From NCBI RefSeq assembly GCF_033096445.1, contig NZ_AP028155.1:873880-937879 (forward strand): a stretch of 64,000 bases of DNA. The letters are read 5' to 3'. The notes under the pieces were generated by a model. It had not been told where the DNA came from. It did no database searches and worked only from the letters and a program-made list of their open reading frames with translations. The DNA comes from Butyricimonas faecihominis. GTDB lineage: Bacteria > Bacteroidota > Bacteroidia > Bacteroidales > Marinifilaceae. Each line of letters starts with the position of its first letter. Positions within the stretch are counted from its first letter, which is position 1. Shown here piece after piece: positions 46,091-54,151 of the stretch. The translations under genes were made by a program, and so were the position numbers.

Positions 46091-46879
46091 TTAAAAATTC
46101 TTACTTAATAAATTGAAGTAGTGTTCCATAACTTTCACCAGCAATGGGTGGTGCGGGTCGAAAGCTATTCCGTCTATATGAGCGATGGGCAACACAAGTG
46201 GGGAAGTCCCCGTTATAAAGGCTGCTTGATAGGAGGCAATGTCTTTGTAATTCACTCTTTGTTCCACCACGGTCAACCCGTCTTCCTGACAGATATTTAA
46301 TACCCGTTTCCGACTGGTTCCCGGCAAAACATGGGGAAGAGGAGCCGTGTAAAACACGTTATCCCGGATAAAGAATACATTTGAACGAGAACCTTCTGTC
46401 ACACAGTTATCTTGATCGATTAATAAAACTTCAGCAACTCCTTGTTCCTGAATGATCTTGTTGGTCATTTCCCGTAATCCAGAATTGACATATTTCACTT
46501 CGGCATTCTCACGGACAGCATGGCAAGTAACCGTATCCACTCCATGTTGATAAGCTTCTTCCGACGGGTAGGAATGTTTTATCTGATAGACATATTGTTC
46601 GATTCCCGTCGGGGTAACCCGAAGTACGTATTTAATGTTTCCTTCCTTGATATTTTCAAGTTGAATCAATCGGTTTAATTGGTCTGCCACGTGTAATGAA
46701 TTCAAATCAATGGCAATATTTGATTTTTTTATTGAATTGTCAAGTCGTAAAAGGTTGTCGTTTAAAAATATAACTTTGCCTCTAAAAACCCGGCATACTT
46801 CATATATACTAAGTCCTTCATTTAGGATGTCTTCGGAATATTCCTTGTTATCGATGGGTTTATTATTAAATAACATCAT
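46091..46879 (-). CDS. Aminotransferase class IV
   Basis: A 262-aa PLP enzyme of fold-type IV (branched-chain aminotransferase / D-amino acid aminotransferase / aminodeoxychorismate lyase group). The PLP lysine is likely in VKYVNSGLREMTNK, and VLLIDQDNCVTEGSRSNVFF and VLPGTSRKRVL fit the cofactor-binding region. The short length favours a 4-amino-4-deoxychorismate lyase (PabC)-like enzyme, but the specificity is not certain. Confidence 0.85.
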   Translation of the reverse strand: MMLFNNKPIDNKEYSEDILNEGLSIYEVCRVFRGKVIFLNDNLLRLDNSIKKSNIAIDLNSLHVADQLNRLIQLENIKEGNIKYVLRVTPTGIEQYVYQIKHSYPSEEAYQHGVDTVTCHAVRENAEVKYVNSGLREMTNKIIQEQGVAEVLLIDQDNCVTEGSRSNVFFIRDNVFYTAPLPHVLPGTSRKRVLNICQEDGLTVVEQRVNYKDIASYQAAFITGTSPLVLPIAHIDGIAFDPHHPLLVKVMEHYFNLLSKNF

Positions 46880-47009
46880 AATTTATCTCCTTTTATGTGT
46901 CGCGAATTTATGCTTTAAAACGATTATATAACCGGAAATGTTCAGAAATTTTAGAGAGAGAAAATGGGACTTGTTACTTTCGATAATTTGCGCTATTTTT
47001 GGCTGATAT

Positions 47010-47489
47010 ATGGAAACACAAGAGCAAATAGAACGGATAGAGCATTTCATACGTGAAGTGATTGTGGATGAAATTACTAAGTTGCAGGGCGTGGGCTTGT
47101 CATATATGCAATTTGTCATCATGGGGCAAGCGATTGAGGTTCTGGGAAGTTTTTTAGATAATAAACCCATGAAAGCCAAAGGGCAGTCGGCCAAACGTTT
47201 TTCTCTTGGGGTAAAGAAGTTATTCGGCGGGCGTTATCGGTTGTTAAATGATAATGGTTTTTTGTATGATAAACTTCGCAACCAAATGACTCACACGTTC
47301 ATTCCCGGGAATGATTTGATATTATTGAATCAAGCGGACAATAAGAACGGATATAAACATTTACAAATAATCGATGGCAAATTAGTTTTAATTTCCGAAG
47401 TTTTCAATGAAGACATTCACAAGGCGAGTGAACGTCTTTTAGAAGCTATTAAAAACGGGGTATTATCTCCTAAAAATATTGCTTACTAA
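47010..47489 (+). CDS. Hypothetical protein
   Basis: A 159-aa soluble protein that I do not recognise. It is mostly helical at the start (TQEQIERIEHFIREVIVDEI), with a conserved-looking QMTHTFIPGNDLILL segment in the middle. It lies 3 bp before the DUF2520 gene and heads the plus-strand cluster to 52605, so it is probably translated. Confidence 0.75.
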   Translation: METQEQIERIEHFIREVIVDEITKLQGVGLSYMQFVIMGQAIEVLGSFLDNKPMKAKGQSAKRFSLGVKKLFGGRYRLLNDNGFLYDKLRNQMTHTFIPGNDLILLNQADNKNGYKHLQIIDGKLVLISEVFNEDIHKASERLLEAIKNGVLSPKNIAY

Positions 47490-47492
47490 TAC

Positions 47493-48332
47493 ATGGAACA
47501 ACAAGATAAAATCATATTGATCGGGGCTGGGAATGTCGCTCATCATCTGGCGGGAGCCCTTTTAAAAGCGGGAGAGAATTTATGTCAGATTTATAGTCGT
47601 ACGCTTGATTCTGCCCGGCAACTGGGAATGAAGACGGGAATATCTTACACGGCTGAAGTAAATGAGGTGTATCCGGATGGAGATATTTATATTTTTTGTG
47701 TAAGTGATGATATTTTACCATCTATTATTAAGGCTATTAGGATACCAGATGATGCGTTGATTCTACACACTTCAGGAAGTCAACCGATGGATGTATTCAA
47801 ATCATGTTCCCAACACTACGGGGTGATTTATCCGGTACAAACCTTTTCTAAGAAACGGGAACTGGATTTCAGGGAGATCCCGCTATGTGTGGAGGGAAAC
47901 ACGGGGCCCGTGAAGGAACGAATTAAAAAGTTTGCGGAAAAGTTGTCGGATAAAATATACGAGATAGACTCGGTCCAGCGTAAAGAATTGCATCTGGCTG
48001 CAGTTTTTGCCTGTAATTTCCCTAATTATTTGTATCAAGTGGCAGGCAAATTGCTAGAAAACAAAGGACTATCTTTTGCTATGTTACGTCCTTTGATTTT
48101 CGAGACGGCACATAAAGTGATGCTCCTTAATCCGGAAGAGGCTCAAACCGGACCGGCCAAGCGGGGGGACGAGAGTATCATGAATATGCATAAGAATATG
48201 TTGAAGAATGACAAAGATTTGCTGAAAATATACACGATATTGTCGGAAGGAATAAAGGAAACGCAAGATAAAGAAGAGACGGGGGATCAAAAGATCTCGC
48301 AAGATATAATAGATATGCCCACATTGTGGTAA
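47493..48332 (+). CDS. Rossmann-fold/DUF2520 protein
   Basis: A 279-aa protein with an N-terminal NAD(P)-binding Rossmann fold (ILIGAGNVAHHLAGALLKAG) and a helical C-terminal DUF2520 domain (YPVQTFSKKRELDF, LHLAAVFACNFPNYL). It resembles ketopantoate/pyrroline reductase-like oxidoreductases. The substrate is unknown. In this phylum it is commonly found beside KdsC-like and UbiA genes, as here. Confidence 0.9.
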   Translation: MEQQDKIILIGAGNVAHHLAGALLKAGENLCQIYSRTLDSARQLGMKTGISYTAEVNEVYPDGDIYIFCVSDDILPSIIKAIRIPDDALILHTSGSQPMDVFKSCSQHYGVIYPVQTFSKKRELDFREIPLCVEGNTGPVKERIKKFAEKLSDKIYEIDSVQRKELHLAAVFACNFPNYLYQVAGKLLENKGLSFAMLRPLIFETAHKVMLLNPEEAQTGPAKRGDESIMNMHKNMLKNDKDLLKIYTILSEGIKETQDKEETGDQKISQDIIDMPTLW

Positions 48333-48352
48333 ATTAGATAAATACGAACGCT

Positions 48353-48880
48353 ATGAAATTATTCAAAGAGGAATTAAAGAAGGTAGAAGCTTTTGCTTTC
48401 GATGTAGATGGAGTTTTTTCACGTCATGAAATGAATATAACACCGGAAGGAGACTTGATTCGTACATCCTGTACGAAAGATGGTTATGCCATGATGTACT
48501 GCACGAAGAAGGGATACCCGGTTTGTATCATTTCCGGGGGGCAGGCTCCCGGGGTAAGAGAACGTTTTGAGAAATTGGGTGTGAAGGACGTGTATCTTGG
48601 CGTGGCGAATAAAGTTGAAGCGTTGAACGAGTTCTTGCAAAAATATAATCTGAACCCGGAAAATGTGATGTATATGGGAGATGATATACCAGACTACAAC
48701 GTGATGAAAATCGTGGGTATGCCGGTATGTCCTTCGGATGCGTGCGAAGAGATCAAAGCCATTTCCCGTTATATTTCTGACACGCCCGGGGGCCTTGGAT
48801 GCGTACGGGATGTCGTGGCTCAAGTACTGAAAGCAAAAGGCGAATGGATGGATACCCAATGCTACGTGAAATGTATGTAA
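48353..48880 (+). CDS. HAD phosphatase, KdsC-like
   Basis: A 175-aa HAD-superfamily hydrolase without a large cap, matching 3-deoxy-D-manno-octulosonate 8-phosphate phosphatase. Motifs: AFDVDGVFSRHEM (nucleophile Asp), CIISGGQAPGVRER, and MGDDIPDYNVMKIVG. KdsC makes free KDO for lipopolysaccharide core synthesis. The KDO assignment is by family, and no other KDO gene is nearby. Confidence 0.9.
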   Translation: MKLFKEELKKVEAFAFDVDGVFSRHEMNITPEGDLIRTSCTKDGYAMMYCTKKGYPVCIISGGQAPGVRERFEKLGVKDVYLGVANKVEALNEFLQKYNLNPENVMYMGDDIPDYNVMKIVGMPVCPSDACEEIKAISRYISDTPGGLGCVRDVVAQVLKAKGEWMDTQCYVKCM

Positions 48881-48893
48881 GTTAAAGAATAAG

Positions 48894-49826
48894 ATGTTGG
48901 AAATTCTCAAGTTAATACGCCTACGAACGATCGCATTCACGGCATTTACCATGTATGCCATGCGTTTCTTTGTTGTCCAGCCCGTGCTGGAGAAAGCTGG
49001 TTTTGCCCTGCAAATGCCGGAAAGCAATTTCTCGTTACTGGTAATAGCCGTGTGTTGTCTGGTGTCGGCCGCTTATGTCATAAATGATTATTTTGACACG
49101 AAGGCGGACCGTATTTCGGGAAACAGACCCGTGATTGTTGGGAAAACCATTAGCCGCAGGGCTGCAATCATTCTACATTCTATTTTGAATGTTGTGGCCG
49201 TGGGAATCGCGTATTATCTGGCGAGAGAAGCTCATCATGCTGAGATCGTATTCTTATTTTTAATTATATCATTGGTATTGTGGTTTTATTCCTCCCGGAT
49301 AAAAAAACGTTTTATTTGGGGAAATATCGTTGTGGCTATCTTGGCCGGATTAATCCCGCTTACCGTGATTACATTCGAAATCCCGTTATTGAGTGATGTG
49401 TACTCGGATGTCGTTTTGAAAACGCACGTTAGTTTTGCCTACGTGTTCTACTGGACAGTATGTTTCTCGTATTTTCTTTTTATTAATATGCTGATCTACG
49501 AGATCAACAAGGACATATATAGTATAAATGGCGACCGGGCTGATGGAATCGTTACTTTACCTGTAAAATTTGGTATTCCGGCAACGAGAAAGGTGATCAT
49601 CGGGTTGATCACGATTGCCATCACATCGTTGATCCTATTTTTGTTATTCGGATTTACACGAACCCTGATCGTATGGATTTATTTTGTTGTAGCTTTGATT
49701 ATACCATACTTGTTTTACGGCTACGCGGTATTGAAGAATGACAAGATGAAATTCCAGTTGCGAATGATTCGTTTGATTATGGTTTTGTGCATAGGAGTCA
49801 GTGTATTTTGTAAGTTGTGTGAATGA
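48894..49826 (+). CDS. UbiA family prenyltransferase
   Basis: A 310-aa inner-membrane protein with about 8-9 helices. The first Asp-rich motif NDYFDTKADRI binds the prenyl diphosphate through Mg2+, and the second lies in YEINKDIYSINGDRADGI. Family members move prenyl groups to aromatic or glycerol phosphate acceptors; automatic annotation often calls this branch geranylgeranylglycerol-phosphate geranylgeranyltransferase. The acceptor is not known. It overlaps the Maf gene by 4 bp. Confidence 0.9.
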   Translation: MLEILKLIRLRTIAFTAFTMYAMRFFVVQPVLEKAGFALQMPESNFSLLVIAVCCLVSAAYVINDYFDTKADRISGNRPVIVGKTISRRAAIILHSILNVVAVGIAYYLAREAHHAEIVFLFLIISLVLWFYSSRIKKRFIWGNIVVAILAGLIPLTVITFEIPLLSDVYSDVVLKTHVSFAYVFYWTVCFSYFLFINMLIYEINKDIYSINGDRADGIVTLPVKFGIPATRKVIIGLITIAITSLILFLLFGFTRTLIVWIYFVVALIIPYLFYGYAVLKNDKMKFQLRMIRLIMVLCIGVSVFCKLCE

Positions 49827-50410
49827 TGCATTCTATTAAAAATTATAAATTAATATTGGCCTCCGCATCACCACGGAGACAGCAATTGATGAAAGATGCT
49901 GGGTTTACCTTCGAAGTCTGGTTGAAAAATGTTGAAGAAAAATATCCTCAAGAACTCCATTGGGAGAATGTACCGGAATATTTATCGAAAGTAAAGGCCT
50001 CAGCCTTTCGAGAGGAGCTAAAGGCTGATGAAGTATTGATAACAGCCGATACGGTAGTTTGTATTCATGACCGGATTTTAGGTAAACCCGCTGACCGGAA
50101 AGAGGCTATTTCGATGTTACAGGAGCTATCAGGAAATCGTCACCTAGTGGTAACGGGTGTGAGCGTAACCACTCGTACGGAACAACTTTCTTTCTCTTCA
50201 CGGACAGACGTGTTTTTCAAGCGTTTATCAAATGAAGAGATTGAATTCTACGTGGACACGTATAAGCCATTCGATAAAGCGGGAGCTTACGGGATTCAGG
50301 AGTGGATCGGGTACATCGGGATCGAGCGTATAGAAGGTTCTTTCTATAACGTGATGGGATTACCGATACAGAAATTATATGAAACTTTGCGGAAATTACA
50401 ATTTCAATAA
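49823..50410 (+). CDS. Maf family nucleotide pyrophosphatase
   Basis: A 195-aa protein of the Maf/YhdE group that hydrolyses non-canonical or dTTP/UTP-type nucleotides. Motifs: LILASASPRRQQLMKDAGF at the N-terminus, ITADTVVCIHDRILGKP and FDKAGAYGIQEW. The start codon overlaps the UbiA stop (ATGA). Confidence 0.95.
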   Translation: MMHSIKNYKLILASASPRRQQLMKDAGFTFEVWLKNVEEKYPQELHWENVPEYLSKVKASAFREELKADEVLITADTVVCIHDRILGKPADRKEAISMLQELSGNRHLVVTGVSVTTRTEQLSFSSRTDVFFKRLSNEEIEFYVDTYKPFDKAGAYGIQEWIGYIGIERIEGSFYNVMGLPIQKLYETLRKLQFQ

Positions 50411-50433
50411 ATAACATTCAAAAATACCAGTAA

Positions 50434-52605
50434 ATGAGAAAAATTACATTATGTTTTTTGGCTTTCATTCTGCTGACTTTACCAAGTTTAGCTGACGAGG
50501 GAATGTGGATTCCCATGTTGTTGAAAAAATACAACATAGAAGATATGCAGAAAGCCGGTTTTAAATTAACAGCGGAGGATATTTACGACATCAACCAAGC
50601 CTCATTGAAAGATGCCGTTATCGGGCTGGGTAATGAAGGTTCTCCGTTTCATCACTTTTGTACCGGGGAGATCGTGAGTGATCAAGGATTGGTGATTACG
50701 AATCATCACTGCTCTTTTGGCATGATCCAAGCTCATTCCAGTTTGGAACATAACTATCTACGGGATGGTTTTTGGGCTCAATCCATGGCGGATGAGTTGG
50801 TTAATCCCAAGATAACAGCTTCTATTTTAGTTCGGATGGAGGATGTCACGGATAAAATCAATGCAGGATTGAATGCCGGGATGTCTGAAAGCGAACGTAC
50901 GAAGAAGGTGAATGAAATATGCCGGATATTGGAGGCGGAAGCTGTTAAAGGAACCAATCTGGCGGCTAATATAAAGCCGTATTTTAACGGAAATCAATAT
51001 TTTCTTTCCGTGTTTAAAATCTTCCGGGATGTTCGTTTAGTCGGGGCTCCGAATTCTGCTATCGGTAAATTTGGAGGGGATACGGATAACTGGACATGGC
51101 CGCGTCACACGGGTGATTTTTCCGTTTTGCGTATTTATGCGGGACCGGACAATGAGCCGGCAGCTATATCAGATAAGAACGTGCCTTATAAACCGGCTAA
51201 ATTCTTTAAGATTTCTGCACGGGGGGTGCAAGAAGGTGATTTTACTATGGTTTTCGGTTATCCCGGAACGACAAACGAGTACCTGACTTCTTACGCGATA
51301 GATCAAATTGCTTCTGTTGAAGACCCGCATAAGATCAAAATCCGCACAGCAAAATTGGCGGTAATCAATGCCGCCATGGAGTCGGATGAATTGTTGCGTA
51401 TAAAATATGCTGCTAAAGCTGCAAGTGTTGCTAATGCTTGGAAAAAATGGCAGGGAGAGATTAAAGGATTGGATCGTTTCAGAACGGCTGATAATAAAAG
51501 AGTTCTTGAAAATAATTTCAACAACTGGGCTAAAAGTAATGGAAAAACCGAGTATATCGGTTTGACGGATCGTTACAAAGCGTTATATGACGCTCGTAAA
51601 GAATATGTTCTGGCTGCAGCTTATGCTTCGGAGGCCGGATTGGGAGGTGCAGAAATCATAAAATTTGCCCGTGAAATAGAACAGGTATTGGATAACTATG
51701 ACAAATTTCCGGATAAGGAACAGCTTAAAACATCTTTGAAAAATTACGTTGAGGCCTTCTATAAAGATTACGATGTGACCACGGATCAACGGATATTGAC
51801 CGAAATGTTCAAGTTGTATAATAATGAGGAAGTCGGAGACCAATGGATACCGTCAGTCGTTCGTTTGAGCCCGAAATATGCTAAACTGAACGCTCCCGAT
51901 CGTTATGCTGCCGACTTGTTTAAAAAATCAATATTCACGCATAAGGATAATTTGCTGAAATTCATCGACAATTTATCAGAGAAATCAATCACGAAAATTG
52001 AAAAAGATCCGATTCTTGGAGTAGCGACCGGAATTTACACGTTGTACGCGGATAAAATTCGTCCCGAATTGAGCCGGATTGAAAATGAATTGAAATTATT
52101 GAATCGGTTGTGGATTGCCGGATTGATGGAGATGCAGCCCGATAAAACATTCTATCCGGATGCGAATTCAACCTTACGTGTAGCATATGGAAAAGTTGCC
52201 GGATACCATGCAACTGACGCTGTTTATTACACGCACTACACGACATTGAAAGGTATCATGGAAAAGGATAATCCAAATATCTATGATTATGATGTACCCC
52301 AGAAATTACGGGATTTGTACAAGAATCGGGATTTCGGCCCTTACACTCAAGACGGGGAAGTTCCTGTTTGCTTTATCGCGACGAATCACACGACTGGCGG
52401 TAATTCCGGTAGTCCGGTTCTGGATGCAGAAGGTAATTTGATCGGTTTAAACTTTGACCGTGCTTGGGAAGGTGTGATGTCAGATATGCAATATAGCCCA
52501 GAGATTTGTCGGAATATTGCTGTTGATATTCGCTATGTCCTGTTTATCATTGATAAATATGCAGGAGCGCAAAGATTGATTGACGAGATGGTAATCATTC
52601 ATTAA
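50434..52605 (+). CDS. S46 family dipeptidyl-peptidase (DPP11-like)
   Basis: A 723-aa exported serine peptidase. A signal peptide (MRKITLCFLAFILLTLPSLA) precedes a chymotrypsin-like fold split by a helical insert. The catalytic histidine is in LVITNHHCSFG (His91/His92 pair) and Ser658 is in TTGGNSGSPVLD. Eighteen residues after the serine, the motif NFDRAWEG has Arg676, the position that in P. gingivalis DPP11 (Arg673) directs cleavage after Asp or Glu; DPP7 has Gly there. It should therefore remove dipeptides ending in acidic residues in the periplasm. Confidence 0.93.
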   Translation: MRKITLCFLAFILLTLPSLADEGMWIPMLLKKYNIEDMQKAGFKLTAEDIYDINQASLKDAVIGLGNEGSPFHHFCTGEIVSDQGLVITNHHCSFGMIQAHSSLEHNYLRDGFWAQSMADELVNPKITASILVRMEDVTDKINAGLNAGMSESERTKKVNEICRILEAEAVKGTNLAANIKPYFNGNQYFLSVFKIFRDVRLVGAPNSAIGKFGGDTDNWTWPRHTGDFSVLRIYAGPDNEPAAISDKNVPYKPAKFFKISARGVQEGDFTMVFGYPGTTNEYLTSYAIDQIASVEDPHKIKIRTAKLAVINAAMESDELLRIKYAAKAASVANAWKKWQGEIKGLDRFRTADNKRVLENNFNNWAKSNGKTEYIGLTDRYKALYDARKEYVLAAAYASEAGLGGAEIIKFAREIEQVLDNYDKFPDKEQLKTSLKNYVEAFYKDYDVTTDQRILTEMFKLYNNEEVGDQWIPSVVRLSPKYAKLNAPDRYAADLFKKSIFTHKDNLLKFIDNLSEKSITKIEKDPILGVATGIYTLYADKIRPELSRIENELKLLNRLWIAGLMEMQPDKTFYPDANSTLRVAYGKVAGYHATDAVYYTHYTTLKGIMEKDNPNIYDYDVPQKLRDLYKNRDFGPYTQDGEVPVCFIATNHTTGGNSGSPVLDAEGNLIGLNFDRAWEGVMSDMQYSPEICRNIAVDIRYVLFIIDKYAGAQRLIDEMVIIH

Positions 52606-52612
52606 GTAATAA

Positions 52613-52639
52613 AAAATCGGGAGTAAAACTCCCGATTTT
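52613..52639. terminator. Bidirectional terminator between S46 peptidase and superoxide dismutase genes
   Basis: A perfect 12-bp stem (52613-52624 with 52628-52639) with a 3-nt loop has A- and T-rich flanks. Confidence 0.92.
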
Positions 52640-52642
52640 CTT

Positions 52643-53299
52643 TTATCCTAAGCGTTTGTTTACAACGTCCCAGTTTATAATGTTCCAATAATTTTCAATG
52701 TATTTCGGACGAGCGTTTTGGGTGTCCAAATAGTAAGCGTGTTCCCAGACATCAATTGTCAACACGGGTTTCTTTCCATGTTTCAGTGGAGTATCTGCAT
52801 TACCGGTTTGTACGATTTCCAGTTTCCCCTTTTTGTCCACAACCAACCAGGCCCATCCTGAACCAAATAAGGTGGTGGCTGCTTTAGCAAACGCTTCCTT
52901 GAAGGCATCGAAACTTCCAAATGATTTATCAATCAATTCCTTTATTTTTCCTGTCGGAGCGACTTGTGCTGCATGATGAGCTTGGAAAGTCTCGAAATAG
53001 AAAATATGATTATATGTTTGTGCTGCATTATTGAAAATACCACCTTCGGATTTGATCACGATACCTTCTAAACACATTTTTTCGAATTCGGTACCCACGA
53101 TTAAATTATTCAGGTTTGTAATATAAGTTGCGAGATGTTTTCCGTAGTGATATTGGATAGTACGTTCGCTGATATAAGGTTCTAACGCATTTTCTTTATA
53201 GGGTAGAGGGGGTAATTTAAATTTGTTATCCTCACCTTTTGTATTTATAACCTCTGATGACATCAACACATCCAATTCTTTGTACTCTTCTGTTTTCAT
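52643..53299 (-). CDS. Fe/Mn superoxide dismutase
   Basis: A 218-aa superoxide dismutase. Metal ligands are visible: His in QYHYGKHLATYITNL, His in QTYNHIFYFETF, and the Asp/His pair in DVWEHAYYLD. The stretch FGSGWAWLVVDKKGK is family-typical. It carries about 26 extra N-terminal residues compared with ordinary bacterial SODs (which begin near KLPPLPY); no signal peptide is seen, and an internal Met13 could be the true start. It detoxifies superoxide, in keeping with the PerR/rubrerythrin genes nearby. Confidence 0.95.
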   Translation of the reverse strand: MKTEEYKELDVLMSSEVINTKGEDNKFKLPPLPYKENALEPYISERTIQYHYGKHLATYITNLNNLIVGTEFEKMCLEGIVIKSEGGIFNNAAQTYNHIFYFETFQAHHAAQVAPTGKIKELIDKSFGSFDAFKEAFAKAATTLFGSGWAWLVVDKKGKLEIVQTGNADTPLKHGKKPVLTIDVWEHAYYLDTQNARPKYIENYWNIINWDVVNKRLG

Positions 53300-53400
53300 A
53301 TCCTTATGTTTTAAATTAAACTGCTTTTAAATTTACAAATTCTATACTAAGGATACGATAAAATATGAATAAAGTTACTGCTTTCTATGAAAAAAATAAA

Positions 53401-53428
53401 ACGGGTAGTGAAAATGATAACTACCCGT
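53401..53428 (-). terminator. Terminator of the lipoprotein gene
   Basis: A perfect 9-bp stem (53401-53409 with 53420-53428) is followed on the minus strand by TTTTATTTTTTT. Confidence 0.9.
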
Positions 53429-53453
53429 ATTTGTTCTACGTATATAGAAAACT

Positions 53454-54128
53454 CTATTTGCTTAATTTAGCTCCGAATTCAAATGTTTTTAGGTTAGATG
53501 AAAAAGTTTCAACAAAAGTTTTAATCATTGCCTGTTGCTCAGCCGGTAATTCTGCGCTGCTTAAAATAAGCGGAACTGCTGCAAGAAGAGTTTTCACGTA
53601 AGATGTACCTAAATATACCGTCAATTCATTATTTACAATTTTGTAATTCAAATCAATAGATTTCACGGGAATTGTACCTAACAATTCTTTAAAACCATCA
53701 CTTTGTGTACTGACCTTTATAATATCTTTTTGAATAGTGTAAGTCGTCTTTAAAGTTGCAGGCTGATCATTCATGGTCATAAATATTTCCATTTCGGTTT
53801 CAGATGTAAAATTGATTCCTCGGAAATATAGAGACATGTATTTATTCGCAATTCCCGGCAACGCCATTTTAATTATGGCAACATTAATCCCTGTTTCGCT
53901 AATTCCCGGTATTCCTTCTGGGATAACCCCTGATGGAATCAATCCTTCGGGAAAACTGATCTCATCGCCATTATACTCAAATTTAAAATGAATATCACTT
54001 GTCTTTTTTGTATAATTCCAAGTCCCGATAAGGTCTTTATCGTTATTATCATCATCATCATCGCTACAAGAGAAACATGCAACTGCCACAAATAGTACAG
54101 AGATCAAGTAAATTAATTTGTTTTTCAT
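53454..54128 (-). CDS. Lipoprotein of unknown function (lipocalin-like)
   Basis: A 224-aa lipoprotein (lipobox ACFSC, then a run SDDDDDNNDKD and LIGTWNYTKK). The LIGTWNYTKK opening and beta-rich body resemble lipocalin-like DUF families that follow TonB receptors. It lies 23 bp after the TonB-receptor gene, so the two are probably co-transcribed. Function is unknown. Confidence 0.72.
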   Translation of the reverse strand: MKNKLIYLISVLFVAVACFSCSDDDDDNNDKDLIGTWNYTKKTSDIHFKFEYNGDEISFPEGLIPSGVIPEGIPGISETGINVAIIKMALPGIANKYMSLYFRGINFTSETEMEIFMTMNDQPATLKTTYTIQKDIIKVSTQSDGFKELLGTIPVKSIDLNYKIVNNELTVYLGTSYVKTLLAAVPLILSSAELPAEQQAMIKTFVETFSSNLKTFEFGAKLSK

Positions 54129-54151
54129 ATCTAGATAAATTTAAAATGTGT

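Noticed and set aside
48419-49027. 202-aa minus-strand ORF across the KdsC-like and UbiA genes
   Set aside because: Both plus-strand genes are well supported, and the antisense frame has no recognisable features.
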